Shown: in pieces, positions 50,285 through 58,451 of the stretch
How the letters are laid out: every line of letters starts with the position of its first letter
Numbering within the stretch: the first letter of the stretch is position 1
Assembly: GCA_029263315.1 (NCBI GenBank)
Contig: JAJCXR010000004.1
Coordinates: 186,001 to 250,000, forward strand
Length of the DNA stretch: 64,000 nucleotides
Origin: Acidobacteriota bacterium
GTDB lineage: Bacteria; Acidobacteriota; Thermoanaerobaculia; Multivoradales; J023
Direction of reading: 5' to 3'
Translations under genes and position numbers: made by a program
The notes under the pieces: model-generated
The model's input: only the letters and a program-made list of their open reading frames with translations
Told to the model about the DNA's origin: nothing
The model's database searches: none

Positions 50285-52390
50285 TCACCTGTTCTGGATC
50301 GGTGAAGGGCCCATGGAGTGGGAGACTGCGGGTGAATCGAAGTTGAGCAGCAGGTCATGATGGTTGACCAGGTCGAAATCGAGGCTTTCGACGAGACCAT
50401 CGTGTCGGACTTCGAGGCGGTAGAGATTGGGGTCGAGGCCCGCGATGCGGAAACGCCCCAAGTGATCGGTGGTCACGATGCGGGGCAGCGGTTGCTCTCG
50501 GCCATACAGGGCCACCCTGAGCGCCGGTGCGGGGCGTTGGTCGATGTTGATCTGGCCGCTGAGGTCGAATCCGCCGCCGAGCTCGAAATCGAGCTCCGTC
50601 TCCCTGGAGGATGTGATCTGCACGATGGCTTGGCGCTCCCTAAAACCATCGGCCAATCTGGCTCGCACGCGCCAGGTTCCGGGCCCCAGGCCGGTCAACC
50701 GGTACGTACCGTCGAAGCTCACCGCGGCAGGGCCGCGGAAGGTGCCCTGGCGATCCGCGGAGATGTCCAACCGTTGGAGATCAGCCAACTCCAGACCCGT
50801 GATGCTGCCCACCAGGGTGCCATCTCTCGATAGCTGAAAGCGGAAGGTTTGGGGCCCATCGGCGGTGATCTCGACCGAGCGTTGCAGGTCGCCGTAACCC
50901 GGTGCTTGGATATGGACTTCATAGCTTGCGGGGGCCATCGGCTCGACCTCGAAGAGCCCTTCGCTGTCGCTGCTGGCCTGCCTCCACTCGGAGCCCTCCA
51001 CCGCGTTCCATTCGAGCTGCGCTGCCGCGATCGGTTCTCCGCCCGGTCCTTCGACGATCCCCCGAGCTCTGACGCCGTCGGCGAGCTCGAGCTCGACAAA
51101 ATCACCCGATAGCTCAGGATTCCATGACCGCCGTAGGGTGGGATAATCGGGGTGCCGAACGAAAATCTCGAGATCACCGGGGGGGACGCCGCTGATCTCA
51201 AATCGACCCTCCTCGTCGCTGTGGCCGCGCATCGCGATGCCGACGGCGCTGTGCACAGCGATCTGGGCCCTGGCCACCGGTCCTTGGCGCGATCCCACCC
51301 TGCCGGCCAGCACCTCGCCCACCTCGAGGACGATTTCCAGGCCGCTCAGAGGGCTGCGGCTCGGTAGGGTCACTTCGAGCTCCCGAGGCTGATATCCGGG
51401 GGCGGTGACCCGCACGCTGACGATCCCAGGTGTCAGATTCGAGAGATCGAAGGCGCCCTCGCTATCGCTGCCGGTGGTGGACGGGTTGAAAGCGAGATGG
51501 GGGGCGGTGGGGGAAGATGTCTGGGCCTCGATCTCGGCCCCGTTGATCGGGCCGTCAGGTCCCACGATGCGGCCAGAGATACTGGAGACCGGCTCGAGCT
51601 CCATGTTCACCTTATCCCCCGGTGCCACGGAAGCGACTTCGAGAGCAGCAAATCCGCTGTGCTCGATCCGAAGATCAAGGCGGCTCTGGGGGCTCAAGTC
51701 CGGCAAGACAAACATCCCACTAGGATCTGTCTCGACTTCGGGCAGCGGAATGCCGGAATCCCTGCCGATGCCACGTTGCCGGGCGGTGATCTCGGCGCCA
51801 CCCAGACCCCGTCCCAGGTGATTCACCACCCGTCCAGTGAGGTCCTTTCCGGGTTCGAGCAGAACGGTGCCGAGGTCGCAGGGACCCTCGCCCCCCGTCA
51901 CCGGAAGGCCCGGGACCCGAAAGGATGCGTAGCCTCGAGCCACGACGATGAGGTTGTAGGTACCGAGGTCGATGTCAGGTACTTCGAAGCGCCCTCGTTC
52001 GTCCGTTGAAGCTGTCCAAGGCGGCTTTTGTGTGGCTTGTGGTGCGACCTCCAATTTGGTCCCGTCGGCCGGCAAGCGAGGCTGGGATCCGTCAGCGTTC
52101 GGTTGGCTGGCCCGCAAGGTGACTGTCGCACGTTGGATCGGTTGATCTTGGAGATCGACCACGTGTCCATAGGCCAGACGTTTGCCCTCCTCTGGCAAGT
52201 CGGTCGCCACCTCCTTTCCGCCGTCACTATTTGCGGATATCGCTGCGCTGCCTGGGACTCCACCGGTGGCGTTGGCGGGGGGCGGTCCGAAGGGGGCCAG
52301 CAGGATCACCGTCAGGGTGTGGAGCAGCAGTCTCGATCCCACTCCGTATGGCGGGCGGGGCGAGGGGGTTGGAGAGGTTGAGGGGAACAT
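50285..52390 (-). CDS. Secreted carboxypeptidase-regulatory-like repeat protein
   Basis: 701 residues. Signal-like N-terminus (about 1-42, LLLHTLTVILLAPFGPPPANA), then six or seven carboxypeptidase-regulatory-like (CarboxypepD_reg) beta-sandwich repeats, each opening with G-x-V-x-D/G-x-x-G-x-P-I-x-x-A-x-V/E (for example GHVVDLQDQPIQRATV, GRVVNHLGRGLGGAEI, GRIVGPDGPINGAEIE, GIVEGPGGEPIAAAQLE) and closing with a G-x-Y-x-V/L-x-V strand (LGTYNLIVVARGY, PASYEVHIQAPGY). It is an adhesion or scaffold protein with no enzyme motif. It lies 295 bases upstream of the RHS gene on the same strand; co-transcription is possible, but no terminator or promoter was recognised between them. Confidence 0.8.
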   Translation of the reverse strand: MFPSTSPTPSPRPPYGVGSRLLLHTLTVILLAPFGPPPANATGGVPGSAAISANSDGGKEVATDLPEEGKRLAYGHVVDLQDQPIQRATVTLRASQPNADGSQPRLPADGTKLEVAPQATQKPPWTASTDERGRFEVPDIDLGTYNLIVVARGYASFRVPGLPVTGGEGPCDLGTVLLEPGKDLTGRVVNHLGRGLGGAEITARQRGIGRDSGIPLPEVETDPSGMFVLPDLSPQSRLDLRIEHSGFAALEVASVAPGDKVNMELEPVSSISGRIVGPDGPINGAEIEAQTSSPTAPHLAFNPSTTGSDSEGAFDLSNLTPGIVSVRVTAPGYQPRELEVTLPSRSPLSGLEIVLEVGEVLAGRVGSRQGPVARAQIAVHSAVGIAMRGHSDEEGRFEISGVPPGDLEIFVRHPDYPTLRRSWNPELSGDFVELELADGVRARGIVEGPGGEPIAAAQLEWNAVEGSEWRQASSDSEGLFEVEPMAPASYEVHIQAPGYGDLQRSVEITADGPQTFRFQLSRDGTLVGSITGLELADLQRLDISADRQGTFRGPAAVSFDGTYRLTGLGPGTWRVRARLADGFRERQAIVQITSSRETELDFELGGGFDLSGQINIDQRPAPALRVALYGREQPLPRIVTTDHLGRFRIAGLDPNLYRLEVRHDGLVESLDFDLVNHHDLLLNFDSPAVSHSMGPSPIQNR

Positions 52391-52508
52391 TATGACAGGT
52401 CGCTGCTAAGGGCTGATGTCTCAGTTCGAAAAGCGGTGGATCCTCCCCGGAAAGCCAGTCACCAGGGAGGTTCCAACAGCAGGTCGGCTCAGCGGTCCTT
52501 CGTGCCGA

Positions 52509-53048
52509 TCAGTGGCAGCTGTTCGTCCAAAGGGAGCCGGTGTTGCAGAGCGACTGGGAACCAATTTTGGCCATGCAGCAATCGATTTCGGGCACGAGGA
52601 AGTCGCAAGAACCTCGCTTGGCGCGGTAGGACGTCCAGCGATCTGGGCTGTTGCAGCTGCTGATGTCGATCATCTGGCTCTCTTTGTAAAGCTCGAGGTT
52701 GTAATAAAGGAATTTGGTGTCTTTATCGATGTGGCAAGGCTCGTCTTGCACACCGTTGACCCAAATACCGTTGTCGGGGTCACAAGCATCTCCTGTTGCG
52801 TCCTGATCACAGTTGGCTTGAGTGGCATTGTAATTAAAAGGACAGTTGTCGTCCGGGTCGAGCACACCATCCCCGTCAAAGTCGCCCACCGCCGGGCAGT
52901 CTTGGGGACAGGTCATGTTGGTTTCCACCGGGATCCCCGATTCGCAGATTCCATTGCCACAAATGGTGAAGGCTGCCGCCGGGCCAGCACCGAAGACCAT
53001 TGCTGCTACTGCACAACAAACCCACGCTGCGACGTTCTGAAGTTTCAT
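52509..53048 (-). CDS. Small secreted Cys-rich protein with thrombospondin type 3 repeat
   Basis: 179 residues, ATG preceded by GAGGA. A signal peptide (VAAWVCCAVAAMVFGAGPAAA) is followed by CGNGICESG...MTCPQDC, a Cys-rich module seen in myxobacterial and other surface proteins. A thrombospondin type 3-like calcium-binding stretch comes next (DFDGDGVLDPDDNCPFNYNATQANCDQDATGDACD). The C-terminal third (about 100-179) has eight more Cys and no known family. The DNA seems less GC-rich than its neighbours. It is the first gene of the leftward block of surface proteins and may be an accessory to them. Confidence 0.8.
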   Translation of the reverse strand: MKLQNVAAWVCCAVAAMVFGAGPAAAFTICGNGICESGIPVETNMTCPQDCPAVGDFDGDGVLDPDDNCPFNYNATQANCDQDATGDACDPDNGIWVNGVQDEPCHIDKDTKFLYYNLELYKESQMIDISSCNSPDRWTSYRAKRGSCDFLVPEIDCCMAKIGSQSLCNTGSLWTNSCH

Positions 53049-53541
53049 GGTTTCCTCATTTCAAGACATTTGTTCTTACTTCGCCCCGCGAGAATCGAAG
53101 GGGTCCACTACTTGATGAGCTTCAGGGCTGGCCCTGTCGAGTGGCGACCAGCACTTCTAGCTCGAAGCGGGAAACGGAGGGCAATCCTCAGGCTCATCGC
53201 GAGCTCTAACGGACAGGCGAAGTCGAGGTTTATGCTGAGGTGATGAGGTGTCCAGAGAACGTGATCAGCGGGCATGTTGGAGTGACGATTCAGTGGATGC
53301 CGGGTGGTGCCGACGCTCTGGTGAATTCCAGCGGCATCGGGTCGAGGTCCGGTAACTGCAACCTGCTTTGAAGCGCACTTTCTGAGTTGGACGGCTGGGC
53401 TTTGAGATAGTGTCAAGCAGAGTCTCTGACCGTCTAGGCAGCGTTTTGGAATGGTGCCGAGTCAGGGGCTGTGGCAGAATCCAAGCCCGCCGAGTCCGTC
53501 TCGGGAGCCCATGCCCAAGCAACGTTTGGAGGATGTTTCCT
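53049..53541. other. Intergenic region before the first bactofilin-like gene
   Basis: 493 bases between divergent genes. The overlapping ORFs here have no supporting features. The start of the downstream ORF that extends back to 53410 is not accepted because a strong GGAGG lies 9 bases before the ATG at 53542. I see no clear promoter. Confidence 0.4.
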
Positions 53542-54888
53542 ATGTCCCTATGTTGTCGTTTGACTACCGCTCGCCAACTTCTCGTCTTGCTGCTGGGCCT
53601 GTTCCTGACTGCTCTGGTGTCCGCTCCGCCCGTGGCAGGACAATTCTTCCCCGACGGCTCTTCGCACACTCTGGTCGCCGGCAAGACGATCAAGATCGAT
53701 GAAGGCGGACGGGTGATCGGTGATGTGCACGCGAATCTGAAAGTTGCGCTCAAAGAGGACAGCACGTTGATCGGCGATGTGTCGGCGGGGACTGAGATCG
53801 AAGAGGACGGCGACATCGTTGGCACTGAGCTGGAGAAAGCGTCCGAGATCGCTCTGCTGCCTTTCGATGCCGACAGCCTGCGGCAGATGGCGGACCGGAC
53901 CCTGGCCGGGGATCAGGTCCTGGCCGCGCTCCAGGTGGACGACGTGCTTTTCGTCGACGGCAAGGTGGCGATTAGCGGGCCGGTGACCGGCAGCGGCATG
54001 GTCCTGGCGGCGGGCGAGATCGTCGTCGAAGCGGAGCTTTCCGATCAACCCGGCCCGACCCTGGTGGCGGTGGGCGACGTCACAGTCGAGAACCGCAAGG
54101 GCTGGCGGGGCCTACTGGTGTCCGGCAGCAACATCGAGCTGGAAGACAAGACGCGCTTAGAGGGCCGGGCCCTTGCCCACGGCAAGATCACCGTTGGCGA
54201 GAAGGCAGTGGTGATCTGTAGCCCCATCTTGCCGTCATCGGACGTTGCTAAACCGTTGGTTCTGCTGGACCCGTCCTCCGCCGTCTACCACCGTTACGCA
54301 GGCCTGGCGGGCAACGAAGTCGAGGTGGAGAAGGGGAGCTACATCGAGGGCAATGTCCATTCCAACAACAAGGTCCAGCTGGGCAAGGACATCCGAGTGC
54401 AAGGCGAGATCACCGCCTTGGGCGAATTCAGGAGCGCCAGCGTCACCAAGACCACTGGCCCCGGCAAGTCCGACCCGGTGGACCTGCCCGCCCTGCCCGG
54501 TGTCGCCAGGCTGCTGGGCCTGGCGGACCGTGTCTTCGAGGACGATGTCACCTTCAGCGATGAGACGGTGGACGACGTGGTCCTGGTCTTCGGCAACGTC
54601 GAGATCGAAGGCGTCCTGCACGGCCGCGGCACGATCATCGCCAGCCACGGCATCCAATTTAAAGGCACCCCGAGGGCGGCGGATCCACAAGCCAGGCTGT
54701 CATTGATCAGCTTGGACGAGATCAAACTGGGCCCCGCCTGGACCTTCCGCGGCTCCCTGTGGGCCCGCGAAGATATCAAGCTGGGCCAGAGCACAAAGGT
54801 GCACGGCATCGCCATCGCCCTGGAGCATCTCGATATTCAGAAGGATGTGCGGTTGAGCTTTGAGGATGTCGCGGCGGTGGGGGAGTAG
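53542..54888 (+). CDS. Exported bactofilin-like beta-solenoid protein (short paralogue)
   Basis: 448 residues from ATG 53542, with GGAGG 9 bases upstream. Signal peptide (LLVLLLGLFLTALVSAPPVAG) ends at a Gln-Phe start. The rest is made of 16-20 residue beta-solenoid repeats: IKIDEGGRVIGDVHA, KVALKEDSTLIGDVSAG, VDDVLFVDGKVAISG, NIELEDKTRLEGRALAHGKITVGEK, EVEVEKGSYIEGNVHSNNKVQLGKD. This is the pattern of polymer-forming bactofilins (cytoplasmic in known cases), but here with a signal peptide. Its second half is clearly homologous to the gene at 61196 (LADRVFEDD, TFSDE, VDDVVLVFG, TFRGSL). It may form fibres in the periplasm or outside the cell; that is inference. Confidence 0.75.
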   Translation: MSLCCRLTTARQLLVLLLGLFLTALVSAPPVAGQFFPDGSSHTLVAGKTIKIDEGGRVIGDVHANLKVALKEDSTLIGDVSAGTEIEEDGDIVGTELEKASEIALLPFDADSLRQMADRTLAGDQVLAALQVDDVLFVDGKVAISGPVTGSGMVLAAGEIVVEAELSDQPGPTLVAVGDVTVENRKGWRGLLVSGSNIELEDKTRLEGRALAHGKITVGEKAVVICSPILPSSDVAKPLVLLDPSSAVYHRYAGLAGNEVEVEKGSYIEGNVHSNNKVQLGKDIRVQGEITALGEFRSASVTKTTGPGKSDPVDLPALPGVARLLGLADRVFEDDVTFSDETVDDVVLVFGNVEIEGVLHGRGTIIASHGIQFKGTPRAADPQARLSLISLDEIKLGPAWTFRGSLWAREDIKLGQSTKVHGIAIALEHLDIQKDVRLSFEDVAAVGE

Positions 54889-54905
54889 GCGAGGGACGGA
54901 TGGCT

Positions 54906-55034
54906 TTACGACAACAGATCGAACCAACCTTCGATCTTCACGGCCATCAGCTTGCGACGCTCGGCTAAGAACGTCTCGTACTCGGGAACGTCTCCGTCGA
55001 GCATTGCTTCGCGTTCCAGCTGAGGAAGAACACG
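54906..55034 (-). pseudogene. Remnant of an unidentified protein-coding gene
   Basis: Between TAG (55037-55035) and TAA (54908-54906) the minus strand reads 43 residues ending FLAERRKLMAVKIEGWFDLLS, with an internal ATG at 55004. The charged, helical sequence with a clean stop looks like the C-terminus of a real protein cut off upstream. No family is recognised, and a short functional peptide of 32 residues is possible. Confidence 0.4.
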
Positions 55035-55060
55035 CTAAGAAGCCCATGTGAAAAAGTCCC

Positions 55061-55114
55061 TTGACATGGTCGCGTGTATCGAGTGTACTAAGTATGTCAG
55101 TACACTCGATACAC
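55061..55114 (+). promoter_or_regulatory. Promoter with a 16-bp perfect palindromic operator
   Basis: TTGACA (55061-55066) and TGTACT (55084-55089) are 17 bases apart, a near-consensus -35/-10 pair. A perfect inverted repeat, GTGTATCGAGTGTACT (55074-55089) with its complement (55099-55114), spacer 9 bases, covers the -10 and initiation region. It is the obvious autoregulatory operator for the GntR-family gene that starts 31 bases later; YtrA-type repressors use similar inverted repeats. Confidence 0.85.
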
Positions 55115-55145
55115 ACGAAGGCCCACTTCGCCATTCGAGGAACCC

Positions 55146-55538
55146 ATGATCAAGATCGTCACCGGTGACACTCGCCCACTCTTCCGCCAGATCGTCGATG
55201 GCCTGCGTTTGAAAATCGCCACCGGCGAGCTGGCGCCGGGGACCCGTCTACCGAGTGTTCGTGGGCTCGCCATGCAACTGACGATCAACCCCAACACGGT
55301 GTCTAGGGCCTACAACCAACTGACCCAAGAGGGGTTGATCGAGTCGCGCAAAGGGGTCGGCGTCTTTGTGCTGGAGCCGCGACAACAGCTCAATGAGCTG
55401 GAGCGCCATCGTCGCCTGGAGGAAGCTACCCAGCGCTTCGTCAATGCGGTGATTTCTCTGGGTTTCGAGCCCCAAGAGATCCTCGACCACCTGTCTGGCG
55501 AGTTGGCTTGCCTCAGCCATCTCGACCGATCCAACTAG
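55146..55538 (+). CDS. GntR-family regulator, YtrA-type
   Basis: 130 residues, ATG with GAGG 6 bases upstream. The winged helix-turn-helix of GntR proteins fills residues about 8-75: PLFRQIVDGLRLKIATGELAPGTRLPSVRGLAMQLTINPNTVSRAYNQLTQEGLIESRKGVGVFV. Only a short helical tail follows (about 80-130), as in YtrA-type repressors, which lack a large effector domain and regulate linked ABC transporter genes. It sits 28 bases before the ABC ATPase gene, and the palindromic operator overlaps its promoter. The likely role is repression of the whole four-gene operon until a signal, perhaps an envelope-active compound, appears. The signal is inference. Confidence 0.92.
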   Translation: MIKIVTGDTRPLFRQIVDGLRLKIATGELAPGTRLPSVRGLAMQLTINPNTVSRAYNQLTQEGLIESRKGVGVFVLEPRQQLNELERHRRLEEATQRFVNAVISLGFEPQEILDHLSGELACLSHLDRSN

Positions 55539-55566
55539 CCCGTTTCATTTCATTGGGAATCCTACG

Positions 55567-56502
55567 ATGTCCAAAACCATCCGCTCGGAATACACCGAGC
55601 ACGCCATCGAAACCGAAGCGCTCACCAAGTGTTATGGCCGCAAGCTGGCCCTGCGCAATCTCGGTCTGCGGGTCACCCGTGGCGGGGTGCATGCCTTGGT
55701 CGGCAGCAACGGCGCCGGCAAATCGACGCTGTTTCGTATTCTCCTCGGCATGCTGGGGCCGAGCCATGGCCACAGCCGAGTGCTGGGGGTCGATAGCACC
55801 GAGCTCGATCCCGACACCCGGGGTCGAATCGGCTTGGTGACCGAAGAGCATACGTTGCCGGGTTGGATGTCCGTACGTTCTCTGATGGCCCTGCAGCGCG
55901 ACATGTATCGACGTTGGTGCCGGGGAACCTTCGACGAGGTGCTCGGCCATTTCAACGTCCTGCCCGAGCAGAAGGTCAAGCAGCTGTCCCGGGGTGAGCG
56001 GGCCGGCGTCAGCCTGGCCCTCGCCTTGGCCCAACGGCCGGAGCTGTTGATCCTCGACGAGCCGACCCTCGGCCTCGATGTGGTGGCCAAACAGGCGGTG
56101 CTCGAATCCCTGTTGTTCGCCGGTGAACGGGACGATTGCACCATCGTCTACTGCTCCCACCAGATGGACGAAATCGAGCGCTTGGCCGATCACTTGATGA
56201 TTCTCGAAGCGGGGGAGTTGGTATGTCGATCCTCCCCCGAGGAGCTGTGGCGACGGGTGAGCTGTTGGACGTTGGCGGGTTTTGCCGAGGCCGTCGCTTT
56301 CAACGCCATTCCGGGCCTGCTGTCGTGGCGCACCGTCGATGACCGGGAGGAGGTGGTGGTGTTGGATCAGGACGACAGCTTTGGCCAATGCCTCAGGGGT
56401 TTGGGAGCCGCCGATGTCCACCGTCGGCCGATCGGCTTCGACCGCGCCGTCAACGCTTATTTGAGTCGTAACCACACCTCTCCGAGCCAACCGAGGAATT
56501 GA
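55567..56502 (+). CDS. ABC transporter ATP-binding protein
   Basis: 311 residues, ATG with GGGAA upstream. Walker A is GSNGAGKST (about 48-56), the signature LSRGERAGVSLALAL, Walker B LLILDEPTLGLD, with switch His in CSHQMDE. The C-terminal region after residue 220 (SWRTVDDREEVVVLDQDD) is the accessory domain of CcmA/YtrB-type exporter ATPases. It forms a transporter with the permease encoded next. The stop overlaps the region before the permease ATG at 56505, with GAGGA between. The set resembles the GntR-ABC units known for resistance or envelope stress. Confidence 0.93.
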   Translation: MSKTIRSEYTEHAIETEALTKCYGRKLALRNLGLRVTRGGVHALVGSNGAGKSTLFRILLGMLGPSHGHSRVLGVDSTELDPDTRGRIGLVTEEHTLPGWMSVRSLMALQRDMYRRWCRGTFDEVLGHFNVLPEQKVKQLSRGERAGVSLALALAQRPELLILDEPTLGLDVVAKQAVLESLLFAGERDDCTIVYCSHQMDEIERLADHLMILEAGELVCRSSPEELWRRVSCWTLAGFAEAVAFNAIPGLLSWRTVDDREEVVVLDQDDSFGQCLRGLGAADVHRRPIGFDRAVNAYLSRNHTSPSQPRN

Positions 56503-56504
56503 GT

Positions 56505-58451
56505 ATGAAGCATCTCATGGCCGGCGAGCTGGTCCGTTTCCGGAATCTGGCCCTCGCCTTTGCGCTCGTCCACCTGATCGTTCTCCGGATTTCGGTCTCC
56601 ATCTACCCCTTGTTCGAGCAGGATGCCGCCAAGACCAGCTTGGGCATTCTGAGCTACGCCTTGTTGGGGTTGCTCTTTGGCCTTTATCAAATGTCTACCT
56701 ACCGGCGGCCCAACCTCTGGGCCTGGTTGATCCATCGTCCTTTGCCGATGGCCAAGATCTTCCTGGCGTTGTCCATGGCCGCGGCGCTGTTGGCCCTCGC
56801 CGTGGTGGTGCTACCGATCTTCTTGATGACCGTCTATACCGACCTGTTGAGCGGACAGTGGGTTGATGGTCGGCACTATCTGATGGCTCCGTTCCTCTTT
56901 GGGCTGGTCATGGCCTTTTATAGTCTGGGCTGCTTCATCGCCGCCGGGACCAACCGCCTGGCGGTTTTGGTGGGAGCCCTACCGATCTTTTTCCTGACCC
57001 GGGCCGCGGTGGGGCAGTGGATTTTTGTGCCCCTTCTGGTGGTGCTGTTATGGCTTGGCTACCTGGCGTTCGCCGCCTTTGGTGCCGAGCTTGGCGGGCC
57101 GCTGCGCAGCCGATGGGCCCGCCTCGCCGCTGTGCTGCCGATCGGCTACGCCTTGCTCTTCGTGCTCTCCTTCGGCATTGTTCTGGTGCGATCCACCTAC
57201 ATCATCGTCAAAGAGCATGGCCCCCTGGGGTTCTCGACCTTCGCCTGGAACGACTATTGGGAGGCTGGCACCTTGCCCCATGTCGAGTATCTCGGCGCCG
57301 ACGAAGCCCTGGCCCATGGTTTGCGCTTGGGCGACAGTGAGCGCTCCCAGGCCTTGTTGCCACAACTTGCCCTGAGTGATGTTTTTGAGCTGCCCGGACC
57401 ACGATTCTCGCGATTTCCGCGCCGTCATCAGCCGTTTTTCGTCGATCAAAGACATGAGCTGATCGATCTGGAGAAGGAAATTCGTTGGACCTTCAGCCAT
57501 GATCAGATGCTCTTCTACGGCAACGGCATGCGCAGCGGCAAACCGGTGGGCCGAATGGGCCTGGATGGCACCGTCGAGGGGGTCGGAGGCAAAGCACCCC
57601 GGCCATTCCACGACGTGCCCTTTGTGGTGGCAAACCGATTCCTGGTCAGCCCGCGGCAGATCCGAGAGCTCGACCTCGATCGGACAACCTCGGACTTGCG
57701 TTTCGAGCTGCCGAAGGACGAAGTTTTCACGACGCCATTTGTCGAGCACCGTTCGTTGGTTGTCGCCAAATCCCAAACCACCCTTTACCTCTTCGATCCA
57801 CGGGATCTGGAGCTAGGCACCGGGCTGATGCAACCCCAGATGACGGTGGCCCTGCCCGACGTGGCCCGCAACATCTCGCGCATTTTGATTGCCGAGATGG
57901 TCGATTCCTACCTCGTTTCCTTCGTCGTTGGCAGTCAGAGCAGCCGCGGTTATCACGGGGCGTTTCAACGCACCGTCGAGCTGCCCATCGGTGGCTCAGG
58001 GGAGCCCGCCGACGCCGGGGCCCAAGTTGTCGCCGAGGCGCCCTTGGCACAGGGTTTTCCGGCCTGGTACCGGCATCGAAAATTTCTGCTGTCGCCGGTC
58101 CTACAGCATTTGCATGACCTGGTGTGGACGGCCATCGGACCGCACCGTGATACCAGGGTCACCTGGAACGACATCGTCGCCAAGCCGGTCCCGGCCGCCA
58201 TTTTCGTTGGTACCCTGTTGATCGCCTTGCTGTCGGCCTTCGGGGCGGCGTGGCTGGCGCATCGACGCCATCTCGAGGGCCGCGACCGACGCTTCTGGAT
58301 CCTGCTGGCTCTATTTCTGGGTGTCCCGGGGCTCGTCGCCTTTGCCTTCCTCGCCCGGCGCAATGAGCGCCAGGAGGCAGCGCAGGTGGAGTCGTCCTCC
58401 CGTGCCATGACCCTCGGCCTGTTGCCGCAACAGGAAAGTTGGACCCTATGA
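56505..58451 (+). CDS. ABC permease-like membrane protein with large extracytoplasmic domain
   Basis: 648 residues from ATG 56505 (GAGGA at 7 bases; a TTG at 56499 is in frame). About six or seven membrane helices lie in residues 1-255 (LALAFALVHLIVLRISV, LFLALSMAAALLALAVVV, VLPIGYALLFVLSFGIVLV). A soluble region of about 290 residues follows (about 265-555), with beta-propeller-like strands (LRLGDSERSQALLPQ, SHDQMLFYGNGMRSG). Two helices near the C-terminus (AAIFVGTLLIALLSAFGAAWL, FWILLALFLGVPGLVAF) end in the cytoplasm. I do not recognise a named permease subfamily. It is the partner of the ABC ATPase, and the ATGA overlap couples it to the S9 peptidase. Confidence 0.7.
   Translation: MKHLMAGELVRFRNLALAFALVHLIVLRISVSIYPLFEQDAAKTSLGILSYALLGLLFGLYQMSTYRRPNLWAWLIHRPLPMAKIFLALSMAAALLALAVVVLPIFLMTVYTDLLSGQWVDGRHYLMAPFLFGLVMAFYSLGCFIAAGTNRLAVLVGALPIFFLTRAAVGQWIFVPLLVVLLWLGYLAFAAFGAELGGPLRSRWARLAAVLPIGYALLFVLSFGIVLVRSTYIIVKEHGPLGFSTFAWNDYWEAGTLPHVEYLGADEALAHGLRLGDSERSQALLPQLALSDVFELPGPRFSRFPRRHQPFFVDQRHELIDLEKEIRWTFSHDQMLFYGNGMRSGKPVGRMGLDGTVEGVGGKAPRPFHDVPFVVANRFLVSPRQIRELDLDRTTSDLRFELPKDEVFTTPFVEHRSLVVAKSQTTLYLFDPRDLELGTGLMQPQMTVALPDVARNISRILIAEMVDSYLVSFVVGSQSSRGYHGAFQRTVELPIGGSGEPADAGAQVVAEAPLAQGFPAWYRHRKFLLSPVLQHLHDLVWTAIGPHRDTRVTWNDIVAKPVPAAIFVGTLLIALLSAFGAAWLAHRRHLEGRDRRFWILLALFLGVPGLVAFAFLARRNERQEAAQVESSSRAMTLGLLPQQESWTL

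Noticed and set aside
55035-55145. Riboswitch or attenuator before the GntR gene
   Set aside because: The only structured element is the palindrome, which lies over the promoter and is better explained as an operator.
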